DNA of 7,339 nt from Atribacteria bacterium SCGC AAA255-N14 (GCA_000405345.1 ASPC01000070.1:1-7339), one strand, 5' to 3'; positions 1 through 5,441 are shown, counted from the stretch's first letter. Program-made: numbers and translations. The notes: a model not told the origin generated them from the sequence alone.

Positions 1-662
1 TGAGGATGTATCTGAGATGGGCAGAGAAAAATAAGTATATTGCCAAGATAATAGAGATCTCGTCTGGAGATACAGCCGGGATAAAGAATGTTACTTTCAC
101 TATTAGCGGAATCCACACTTTCGGATATTTAAAAGCAGAAAAAGGAATACATCGTCTGGTTAGAATTTCTCCCTTTGATGCCAACAAAAGAAGACACACT
201 TCTTTTGCCTCGGTGGAGGTTATCCCTGAAATTGATCAAGAAATAGAGATTGAGATTAAGGAATCAGATTTAAGAATAGATACTTATCGAGCCACAGGAG
301 CAGGGGGTCAGCACGTTAACACCACTGATTCTGCAGTAAGAATAACCCATTTACCTACCAATATTGTAGTACAATGTCAAAATGAAAGATCTCAATACAG
401 TAACAAAATGACTGCAATGAATATTTTACGAGCAAGATTGTTTGAACATTACCAGCAAGAAAAGGAAAAAGATTTAAAAGAGGTTAGAGGGAAAAAGAAA
501 GACATTGCCTGGGGAAGCCAGATACGTTCTTATGTATTTCACCCCTATCAGATGGTGAAAGACCATCGAACAGAAGTGGAAAGTGGAAATCTACAGGCAA
601 TTATGGATGGCGAAATAAATTACTTTATTGAAGCCTACTTAAAGAGTAAGAGAAAAGATTAA
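1..662 (+). CDS. prfB: Peptide chain release factor 2, C-terminal part (5' end outside window)
   Basis: Class I release factor that reads UAA and UGA stop codons and triggers hydrolysis of peptidyl-tRNA on the ribosome. The reading frame is open from the left edge: the bases before the first ATG (position 6) read as Leu-Arg, matching the usual LRMYLRWAE context, so that ATG is internal. The SPF tripeptide that separates RF2 from RF1 is encoded at 168-176, and the catalytic GGQ loop at 303-311 within GAGGQHVN. The C-terminal WGSQIRSY...[11 protein letters not shown] block is typical of RF2 and the protein ends at a normal length for the family. The programmed frameshift that many prfB genes carry near codon 26 would lie upstream, so its presence cannot be judged. 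No hairpin terminator follows directly; 86 bases separate it from the next gene. Confidence 0.97.
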   Translation, partial: RMYLRWAEKNKYIAKIIEISSGDTAGIKNVTFTISGIHTFGYLKAEKGIHRLVRISPFDANKRRHTSFASVEVIPEIDQEIEIEIKESDLRIDTYRATGAGGQHVNTTDSAVRITHLPTNIVVQCQNERSQYSNKMTAMNILRARLFEHYQQEKEKDLKEVRGKKKDIAWGSQIRSYVFHPYQMVKDHRTEVESGNLQAIMDGEINYFIEAYLKSKRKD

Positions 663-696
663 AAATATAGTATAGATGGCTCACAGATAATTAGCT

Positions 697-734
697 AACT
701 AAATTAATTGGTCAATTGGGTAATTAATTTAGCT
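697..734. repeat. AT-rich inverted repeat before the small membrane-protein gene
   Basis: An 11-base arm CTAAATTAATT (699-709) pairs perfectly with AATTAATTTAG (722-732) around a 12-base loop. It ends four bases before the Shine-Dalgarno site of the next gene (736-742). The stem has a single G-C pair and no following T-run, so it is a weak terminator candidate. It could be an operator or chance AT-rich symmetry. Confidence 0.35.
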
Positions 735-748
735 TAAAGGAGATCATA

Positions 749-1141
749 ATGATTAAAACTTATAATCCCAAAGAGACCAAGAAGTGGTTGGAATATTCTT
801 CTTTAGCGGTGGGAATTATTATAATAATATGGGGAGTTATCAGTCATCAAACCATTTTATTAGTTTTAGGTTTCTTCTTTATATTAGTTGTGTCTAATAA
901 AACTAAAATAATTATTGATGAGAAAGGAATATTGATAACTACTACGACTTTGTTTTTAATGAAAAGAAAAGATAGACTTAATTTTAAAGAAATGGACTCT
1001 GTAGAGATTAAAGAGGGTGCAGAAAAATCTTTGGTATATTTTATGAGGGGATGGAAGGGAAGAAAGGTATTAATTGATGCCCCTTATTTAACTAAATTAA
1101 CGGAATATATAAAAAACGAAAATCCTGATTTAATAAAATAA
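749..1141 (+). CDS. Small membrane protein with two N-terminal helices and a possible PH-like soluble part
   Basis: I do not recognise this as a named family. The 130-residue product has a short charged N-terminus, two closely spaced hydrophobic segments (about residues 18-32 and 35-49) split by SHQ, and then a soluble tail of about 80 residues. The tail is rich in alternating beta-strand-like stretches, including KTKIIIDEKGILITTTT and RKVLIDAPY. Two helices followed by a small beta-rich domain with an 'I-D-E-K-G-I' strand-turn-strand resembles bacterial PH-like (YdbS/YdbT-type) membrane proteins; this is an inference from pattern only. The start is well supported by AAAGGAG at 736-742, six bases upstream. 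It appears to stand alone between prfB and a repeat-rich gap, so context gives no clue to its role. Confidence 0.8.
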   Translation: MIKTYNPKETKKWLEYSSLAVGIIIIIWGVISHQTILLVLGFFFILVVSNKTKIIIDEKGILITTTTLFLMKRKDRLNFKEMDSVEIKEGAEKSLVYFMRGWKGRKVLIDAPYLTKLTEYIKNENPDLIK

Positions 1142-1143
1142 AG

Positions 1144-1178
1144 CGTATATCGTATATCGCATGTCGTATTTCGTATAT
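1144..1178. repeat. Degenerate heptanucleotide tandem array (CGTATAT type)
   Basis: Five consecutive 7-base units lie in perfect register: CGTATAT, CGTATAT, CGCATGT, CGTATTT, CGTATAT. Substitutions fall inside units without breaking the period. The array begins three bases after the stop codon of the small membrane-protein gene. Confidence 0.85.
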
Positions 1179-1210
1179 AGTAAAAAAAATAGAAGAAAGA
1201 AATTTAGTAA

Positions 1211-1224
1211 GTATCGGGTATCGA
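1211..1224. repeat. Short heptanucleotide pair (GTATCGR)
   Basis: Two adjacent 7-base units, GTATCGG and GTATCGA, lie 32 bases after the CGTATAT array and have the same period. The units share the GTAT core with that array. Two copies alone could be chance; the neighbourhood makes them worth recording. Confidence 0.5.
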
Positions 1225-1345
1225 GTTAAATAGCTAAGCAAAGAAATAAAAATCAAAAGTAAATATACATATATATATTGGATAGGGTTTGAGATTTTAA
1301 TTAACGGCTAATTTATTTTAAGATAAATGCTACCTGCTAGATAGG

Positions 1346-1401
1346 TTTTGAATTTTGAATTATGGTTTTTAGTTTTTCGCTTTTAATTTTAAATTTTACT
1401 A
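1346..1401. repeat. Degenerate heptanucleotide array (TTTTNNN type)
   Basis: Eight 7-base units run without a break in register: TTTTGAA, TTTTGAA, TTATGGT, TTTTAGT, TTTTCGC, TTTTAAT, TTTAAAT, TTTACTA. The first two or three bases are nearly constant T while the last three vary. The right end overlaps the proposed -35 box of the next gene. Confidence 0.75.
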
Positions 1402-1422
1402 AATAATATACATAAATATAAT
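1395..1422 (+). promoter_or_regulatory. Likely sigma-70-type promoter for the cyclodeaminase-family gene
   Basis: A perfect TATAAT lies at 1417-1422, with TTTACT (four of six matches to the -35 consensus) at 1395-1400 and a 16-base spacer. Transcription would begin near 1429, giving a leader of about 40 bases before the ATG at 1470. In DNA this AT-rich, such matches also arise by chance. Confidence 0.45.
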
Positions 1423-1457
1423 AAATGTTTTTCAGTAAAAATGATATTAAAATCAAA

Positions 1458-1463
1458 GGGAGG
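1458..1463 (+). promoter_or_regulatory. Ribosome binding site fixing the start at 1470
   Basis: GGGAGG lies six bases before the ATG at 1470. The in-frame ATG at 1425 has no such site and sits at or before the predicted transcript start, so 1470 is the better start. Confidence 0.85.
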
Positions 1464-1469
1464 ATATTA

Positions 1470-2096
1470 ATGTTAATCGATAGAAAAGTCAGTAATTTTT
1501 TAGACGAGCTGGCTTCTAATTCACCAACTCCCGGGGGAGGAAGTGTGGCTGCATTAGCCGGGGCGCTGGGGGCAGCTTTAATTTCAATGGTTGGTAATTT
1601 AACTGTAGGCAAGAAAAAATATGAAGATGTAGAAGAAGATATTAAGAAAATTATAAGCTCTTCGGAAAAATTACGCTATGAATTAAGTCAGTTGATAGAA
1701 GAGGATGTTAAAGTTTTTAATAATTTTATGGCTACTTATAAAATGCCCAAGGATACTGAAGATGAAAAAAAGATGAGGACGAAGAAGATACAAGAAGCGC
1801 TCGTAGAAGCAGCAAAAGTTCCCCTGAAAACAGCTTACAAATGTTTGGACATACTGAGTCTTTCTAAAGAAGTTGCTGAAAAAGGTAATATTAATGTAAT
1901 AAGTGATGCTGGAGTCGCGGTCTTAATGGCAGAAGCAGCCCTGGAGAGTGCCATATTAAATGTGAAGATAAATTTGAGAATGATTAAAGATGAGAAAATA
2001 AGAACAGAACTTTCCTCTTCTATAAAAGAATTACTATTAAAAGAAAAAGGGCAGAAAGAGAAAGTATTAAAAATAGTAGAGGAAAGAATGAAATAA
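1470..2096 (+). CDS. Cyclodeaminase/cyclohydrolase family protein (FTCD_C domain, FchA-like)
   Basis: A 208-residue all-helical protein of the formimidoyltetrahydrofolate cyclodeaminase/methenyltetrahydrofolate cyclohydrolase (FchA) family. Known members deaminate 5-formimino-THF or hydrolyse 5,10-methenyl-THF in the cytoplasm. The glycine-rich folate-site motif SPTPGGGSVAAL falls at about residues 18-29, followed by EDVKVFNNFMATYKMPK and the conserved SDAGVAVLMAEAALESAILNV-type helix near the C-terminus, all hallmarks of the family. The length is that of a stand-alone cyclodeaminase domain; the formiminotransferase half found in fused FTCD proteins is absent. The start is set by GGGAGG six bases before ATG 1470. 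It seems to be a single-gene unit with its own promoter and a downstream palindrome. No histidine-degradation or one-carbon gene is adjacent, so cyclodeaminase and cyclohydrolase activity cannot be told apart. Confidence 0.9.
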   Translation: MLIDRKVSNFLDELASNSPTPGGGSVAALAGALGAALISMVGNLTVGKKKYEDVEEDIKKIISSSEKLRYELSQLIEEDVKVFNNFMATYKMPKDTEDEKKMRTKKIQEALVEAAKVPLKTAYKCLDILSLSKEVAEKGNINVISDAGVAVLMAEAALESAILNVKINLRMIKDEKIRTELSSSIKELLLKEKGQKEKVLKIVEERMK

Positions 2097-2169
2097 ATAT
2101 GAATTGATTTAGGAATATAAAATTAAAATAAAAATAAATATAGTTATCTAATTTTATTTAGATAGAAGA

Positions 2170-2219
2170 AAAACTAAAGGGTTAGGTGAGTTTTAAAACT
2201 CACCTAACCCTTTAGTTTT
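2170..2219. terminator. Perfect 50-bp palindrome, probable bidirectional terminator
   Basis: Bases 2170-2194 are the exact reverse complement of 2195-2219, with no spacer. The GC-richer core is AAAGGGTTAGGTGAG, with TTTTAAAA at the centre able to open as a loop. The right arm ends in TTTAGTTTT, and the left arm supplies the matching T-tract on the other strand, so it could stop transcription both ways. It lies 73 bases after the cyclodeaminase-family stop codon. A small mobile palindromic element is an alternative. Confidence 0.75.
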
Positions 2220-2263
2220 ATAAAATTAGAAAATATTTAAAATATTTTAAAAAAAAGAAGGAT

Positions 2264-2293
2264 TTTTCAAGTTTATGTAGTATAGTATATAAT
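2264..2293 (+). promoter_or_regulatory. Candidate promoter for the RpiR-type regulator
   Basis: TATAAT at 2288-2293 is preceded by TTTTCA (2264-2269, four of six consensus matches) with an 18-base spacer. It would give a long leader of about 270 bases before the TTG start at 2574. Support is only the box match in AT-rich DNA. Confidence 0.3.
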
Positions 2294-2325
2294 AGAAGGA
2301 AGAGTTGCATTAAAAAAATATATTG

Positions 2326-2340
2326 GTGCAATTCTTGCAC
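2326..2340. repeat. Short inverted repeat GTGCAA-TTC-TTGCAC
   Basis: A perfect 6-base inverted repeat has a 3-base centre and lies about 35 bases downstream of the proposed -10 box. Its size and symmetry fit either a small RNA hairpin or a dimer-binding operator, perhaps for the RpiR-type regulator encoded downstream. There is no T-run after it. Confidence 0.35.
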
Positions 2341-2459
2341 TATCATTATTGTTTAGTAAGTAATAATTGAAATTTATTGTATAGGATTTTCCTTTTTCCG
2401 TAATCCCTGTTTTAGTAGATACTCGCTTAGCAAGGCAAGCAAAAAGCAGAAAAACAGAG

Positions 2460-2481
2460 AGGGCACAATCCATTGTGCCTT
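2460..2481. repeat. Hairpin repeat unit 1 (GGCACAAT/ATTGTGCC)
   Basis: GGCACAAT (2462-2469) and ATTGTGCC (2472-2479) form a perfect 8-base inverted repeat around CC. A G-T pair and an A-T pair extend it to 2460 and 2481. It is more GC-rich than its surroundings and is not followed by a T-run, so it looks like an interspersed palindromic repeat rather than a terminator. Confidence 0.6.
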
Positions 2482-2496
2482 TACAAAGGAAAAATA

Positions 2497-2518
2497 GAGA
2501 CACGGTGTGTCGCGTCTT
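2497..2518. repeat. Hairpin repeat unit 2 (AGACACG/CGCGTCT)
   Basis: AGACACG (2498-2504) pairs with CGCGTCT (2511-2517) with one A-C mismatch and a GTGTGT loop. An alternative register pairs GACAC with GTGTC (2499-2511). It follows hairpin unit 1 by about 15 bases and is likewise GC-richer than its surroundings. Confidence 0.5.
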
Positions 2519-2523
2519 CTTGT

Positions 2524-2558
2524 ACTAACGACTATTCACTATTCACTAACGACTAATT
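2524..2558. repeat. Heptanucleotide array (ACTAACG/ACTATTC type)
   Basis: Five 7-base units lie in register: ACTAACG, ACTATTC, ACTATTC, ACTAACG, ACTAATT. All begin with ACTA and the last three bases vary. The array ends two bases before the Shine-Dalgarno site of the RpiR-type gene, so it lies in its mRNA leader. Confidence 0.8.
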
Positions 2559-2560
2559 TA

Positions 2561-2566
2561 AGGGAG
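2561..2566 (+). promoter_or_regulatory. Ribosome binding site supporting a TTG start
   Basis: AGGGAG lies seven bases before TTG 2574. No ATG or GTG at a comparable distance is in frame, and the RpiR domain begins a few residues in, so TTG is the best start. Confidence 0.75.
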
Positions 2567-2573
2567 TTAAAAA

Positions 2574-3446
2574 TTGAATCCTGAAAAAGAGAATAATTAT
2601 ATTAATTTAACCTCGCGCATAAAAAATAATTATAAAAAATTCAGTGAAGGTCAAAAATTAATTGCTACCTATTTATTGAAACATTCTGATAAAGCTACCT
2701 TTTTTACCGCGGCTAATTTGGGGAAAGTAGTAGGAGTTAGCGAATCTACTGTTGTAAGATTTGCTGATTTTTTAGGCTATGAAGGTTATCCAGCCTTACA
2801 AAAAGACTTACAGAATAGAATCAAAAACAAATTAAATACCGTTAGCCGGCTAAAAAGATCTATAAAAATAGCTAACGGCGGGGAAAGTATATTATACGAA
2901 GTTTTCCGTAATGATATTGATAATATCCAAAAGACTATGGATAATATATCTCGAGAATCTTTTAATAAATTAGTAGAAGAAATGTTGAATGCAGATTGTA
3001 TATATATTGTAGGTCTTCGAACTGCCACCTCCTTAGCTTACTTTATGGGTTACACCCTCCATTTGATTTTAAAAAATGTAACTACCATAACTTTTGGAGT
3101 TAGCGATCTCTTTGAAAGGTTGATTAATATAAATAAAAAAGATCTGATAATAGGTATTACTTTCCCTCGATATACTCTACAAACTGTGGAAATTATGGAA
3201 TATGCCAAAAAGAAAGGAGCAAAGACAGCTGCAATTACCGATAGTGTATTATCTCCCTTAGCTCAACTTGCCGATATTAGCGTATTTGCTGAAAGCAATC
3301 TTAATTCTTTTATCGATTCTTTTACTGCTCCTCTTAGTTTGATAAATGCTTTAGTAACTGCAGTAGGAGTAAGAAGAAGAAAGGAGAACTTAGAATCTTT
3401 ATCTGAATTAGAAGAAATTTGGGAAAAGTATAAGGTATTTTATTAA
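2574..3446 (+). CDS. MurR/RpiR-family transcriptional regulator (HTH + SIS)
   Basis: A cytoplasmic DNA-binding regulator of 290 residues, the usual size for the family. The N-terminal RpiR helix-turn-helix spans about residues 10-85, with the recognition region GVSESTVVRFADFLGYEGY (54-72). A linker leads into a SIS sugar-phosphate-isomerase-type domain at about 125-260. Its ligand-site loops are visible as VGLRTATS (146-153) and FPRY (197-200), followed by AAITDS. RpiR proteins usually sense phosphosugars or related metabolites through SIS. This 'GLR...FPRY' type is, from general experience, also found near transporter and amino-acid genes, so the effector is open. It uses a TTG start, which tends to keep expression low. 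It is 89 bases upstream of, and co-directional with, the KamA-like gene and is the natural candidate regulator for it and the TRAP genes. Confidence 0.93.
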   Translation: MNPEKENNYINLTSRIKNNYKKFSEGQKLIATYLLKHSDKATFFTAANLGKVVGVSESTVVRFADFLGYEGYPALQKDLQNRIKNKLNTVSRLKRSIKIANGGESILYEVFRNDIDNIQKTMDNISRESFNKLVEEMLNADCIYIVGLRTATSLAYFMGYTLHLILKNVTTITFGVSDLFERLININKKDLIIGITFPRYTLQTVEIMEYAKKKGAKTAAITDSVLSPLAQLADISVFAESNLNSFIDSFTAPLSLINALVTAVGVRRRKENLESLSELEEIWEKYKVFY

Positions 3447-3473
3447 GATTTGTATTATAAATTTTTTTTACTT

Positions 3474-3494
3474 AATATTAAAGAAATGAATATT
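3474..3494. promoter_or_regulatory. Candidate operator-like inverted repeat upstream of the KamA-like gene
   Basis: AATATT occurs at 3474-3479 and 3489-3494, separated by nine bases. TTAATATT on the left and AATATTGTTAA on the right extend the symmetry loosely. The position between the regulator and the enzyme gene suits an operator, but the sequence is AT-only and may be chance. Confidence 0.2.
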
Positions 3495-3535
3495 GTTAAT
3501 AAATTATTTTTTAGAAAGGGGAAAAATAAATTAAA

Positions 3536-5365
3536 ATGAATAAGAACTTAATTGAAGAGCTGTGGAAAGAAAATCCGAAAATTTTTAGATTATTAAAGGA
3601 AAGTGAGGATTTAGAGAAAGCTCGGCAGAGTCTTTTTAAATTTTCTAAAGATTTAGAATGGAAGTATAGAGAAGGAGAAGGAGAATTACATAAATTAGAT
3701 TATGCTACTGCATTAGAAGCCATAAAAGTATTTAGTAATTTTATTTCCCCTCGAAATGAGAAAATCGCTGGTTTTAGTACTTTAGATTATTTATGGAGTC
3801 TTACTAAAGACAATAAAGAAATAACCGAAGAAATCAGCGAAGGTTTCTTAGAAGAATTTATTCATCTTTTTAAGGCGATAAAGGGGAAAGCAGATACTTC
3901 CTCAGGATGGTTAAGTCCTTTGTTGGAAAAAGATGGTATTAAGAATGTAAATTTTGCCAAAGTTAAAGGCAGAGAAGCAGGGAGAACCCGTTCCAACTAC
4001 TTAGATAAACTCTATGAAAAAGTACAAGGTTTTATTAACCGTTATCCTTTTGGGTTTGATCCTAAATTGGTCAGGGAAAGAGAGGAGAATCGCCAAAAGA
4101 TATTAGATTATTTTAGAGCAACATTAGACAATTGGAATGATTATAAGTGGCACCTAAAACATATTTTCCAGGATAAAGAAGATCTAGAAGATCTTAAAAA
4201 ATTAATTCCTCTTACTAAGGATGACATAAAAGCTATTGAAATTGCTATAGAAAATAAAATACCTCTCGGTATTACTCCTTACTATCTTTCTTTATTCGAT
4301 TTTTCTCGTAGTGATAGAAAATATGATTATCAGGTGAGATCTCAGGTTATTCCTCCCATGCATTATGTTAAATTGATGATAGAACATCGGAAAGAAAAAT
4401 CATATTATTTTGATTTTATGGGTGAACATGATACTTCTCCCGAAGAATTAATTACCAGAAGATACCCTATGATTTCTATCTTAAAAGCCTACGATACCTG
4501 CCCCCAAATTTGTGTCTATTGTCAGAGAAACTGGGAAATAACTGGTCCGATGAAGGCTGAGGGTATGCCTAGTAAGGAATCTATGGATAGAGCTTTACAA
4601 TGGTTTGGACAGCATTCGGCTATGAGCGATGTATTGATAACTGGTGGCGACCCATTTGCTTTAAATAATAAGCGAATAAAATATATAATGGATAAATTAT
4701 GCCAAAAGGAATACGTAATTAATATTAGATGGGGGAGTAGAGTTTTAGTTACTCTTCCTCAAAGAATAACTGATAAATTAGTTGATTTATTAGCGGGTTA
4801 TATAAAACCCGGAAAGAGAAATGTCTGTGTAGTTACTCACATTGAGAGCGCATCCGAGATCACTCCTGAGTTAGCAGAGGCAGTTACTAAGCTAAGGAAT
4901 CGGGGAATTTATGTATATAATCAGCAAGTTTTTACTCTAGAAACTAGCAGAAGATTCCAAACCGTATCTAACAGAATAAATATGAAAAAGGCGGGAGTAG
5001 ACCCTTATTACACCTTTTATCCTAAAGGGAAGGAAGAACACAAGGATTATCTTATTCCAGTAGCCCGCTTATGGCAAGAGAGAAAAGAAGAAGCAAGATT
5101 GATACCTGGTATTTTTCGGACCGATGAACCGGTATTTAATGTTCCTCGTTTAGGCAAAAATCATGTAAGGGCAGGACAAGACAGAGAGCTAATAGGAATA
5201 AGTAAAGAGGGGAGAAGAATTTATTTGTGGCATCCCTGGGAAAAGGGTATAGCTCCGGTTGAGCCCTACGTCTATAAAGATATTTCTATTTATAAATATC
5301 TCCAAGAACTAAAAACAAGAGGAGAAGATATCGAAGAATACAAGTCAATTTGGTACTACTATTAA
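3536..5365 (+). CDS. KamA-family radical SAM protein (lysine/glutamate 2,3-aminomutase-like), long form
   Basis: Probable PLP- and SAM-dependent aminomutase of 609 residues, cytoplasmic, moving an amino group between adjacent carbons. The radical SAM motif CPQICVYC puts the 4Fe-4S ligands at C322, C326 and C329. R331 falls at the place of the substrate-carboxylate arginine (R134) of clostridial lysine 2,3-aminomutase. ITGGDPF (368-374) is the SAM-binding GGDP motif. K541 in PRLGKN matches the PLP lysine (K337), although the usual PGGGGK is degenerate. K497 lies 44 residues before it, where lysine aminomutase has D293. There is no cysteine after the VCVVTH segment, so the zinc-binding C-terminal cysteines of lysine aminomutase are missing. 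The region ahead of the cysteines is about 200 residues longer than in KamA. The best Shine-Dalgarno site, GGGG at 3518-3521, is 14 bases from ATG, a long spacing. Family is firm; substrate is not. Confidence 0.88.
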   Translation: MNKNLIEELWKENPKIFRLLKESEDLEKARQSLFKFSKDLEWKYREGEGELHKLDYATALEAIKVFSNFISPRNEKIAGFSTLDYLWSLTKDNKEITEEISEGFLEEFIHLFKAIKGKADTSSGWLSPLLEKDGIKNVNFAKVKGREAGRTRSNYLDKLYEKVQGFINRYPFGFDPKLVREREENRQKILDYFRATLDNWNDYKWHLKHIFQDKEDLEDLKKLIPLTKDDIKAIEIAIENKIPLGITPYYLSLFDFSRSDRKYDYQVRSQVIPPMHYVKLMIEHRKEKSYYFDFMGEHDTSPEELITRRYPMISILKAYDTCPQICVYCQRNWEITGPMKAEGMPSKESMDRALQWFGQHSAMSDVLITGGDPFALNNKRIKYIMDKLCQKEYVINIRWGSRVLVTLPQRITDKLVDLLAGYIKPGKRNVCVVTHIESASEITPELAEAVTKLRNRGIYVYNQQVFTLETSRRFQTVSNRINMKKAGVDPYYTFYPKGKEEHKDYLIPVARLWQERKEEARLIPGIFRTDEPVFNVPRLGKNHVRAGQDRELIGISKEGRRIYLWHPWEKGIAPVEPYVYKDISIYKYLQELKTRGEDIEEYKSIWYYY

Positions 5366-5395
5366 AATTTTAACTCCTAAGAAGAAAAATTGACT

Positions 5396-5441
5396 AAAGG
5401 AGGTGGTGGTTAAAAGAATTAAACATGAGCTAAGCTTTTAA
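5396..5441 (+). other. Strong orphan Shine-Dalgarno site with a possible 12-codon leader frame
   Basis: AAAGGAGGTGGTGG begins at 5396, almost ideal for pairing with 16S rRNA, yet the next gene starts about 95 bases further on with its own GGAGG site. A GTG at 5406 opens a frame ending at TAA 5439-5441 (11 codons; 12 if counted from GTG 5403), but the spacing from the site is only two bases. ATG at 5425 gives just two codons. It may be a leader peptide, a standby ribosome site, or an accident of purine-rich sequence. Confidence 0.25.

Larger units (their letters stand above)
1142..1469. other. Gene-free interval rich in 7-base repeats
   Basis: No plausible coding sequence is seen on either strand. 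The interval holds three stretches of 7-base periodicity (1144-1178, 1211-1224 and 1346-1401), an AT-only stretch around 1260-1285, and at its right end a likely promoter and ribosome binding site for the cyclodeaminase-family gene. A minus-strand open frame overlapping 1337-1612 is a shadow of that gene and of the T-rich repeats. Confidence 0.7.
2097..2573. other. Gene-free interval with terminator, repeats and leader of the RpiR gene
   Basis: No credible gene is seen. From left to right it holds a 50-bp palindrome (2170-2219), an AT-only stretch with a tandem 9-base AAAATATTT repeat (2230-2247), a candidate promoter (2264-2293), a small hairpin (2326-2340), an outer inverted pair CTGTTTT/AAAACAG (2407-2413 and 2451-2457), two hairpin-type repeat units (2460-2518) and a 7-base array (2524-2558). 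A minus-strand open frame at 2273-2503 runs through these repeats and looks spurious. Confidence 0.65.

Noticed and set aside
1..30. Programmed frameshift of prfB
   Set aside because: The known site is near codon 26 of the full gene, which lies upstream of this window.
1144..1401. CRISPR-like array
   Set aside because: Units are 7 bases and directly adjacent, with no 20-40 base repeats separated by spacers and no cas genes in the window.
1425..1469. Upstream in-frame ATG at 1425 as start of the cyclodeaminase-family gene
   Set aside because: It lacks a ribosome site, lies at the predicted transcript start, and adds residues that precede the normal family N-terminus. ATG 1470 has GGGAGG at good spacing.
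2395..2460. tRNA or riboswitch in the GC-richer part of the regulator leader
   Set aside because: The CTGTTTT/AAAACAG outer pairing and small inner pairings do not make a cloverleaf or any riboswitch core I recognise; no T-loop or anticodon arm is seen.
2273..2503. Minus-strand open frame of 76 codons
   Set aside because: It runs through hairpin repeats and promoter-like AT-rich DNA, shows no domain pattern, and its composition reads like translated repeat sequence.
5390..5418. Promoter with TTGACT as -35 box upstream of the TAXI receptor
   Set aside because: No acceptable -10 hexamer is found 15-19 bases downstream; the best candidates match poorly.
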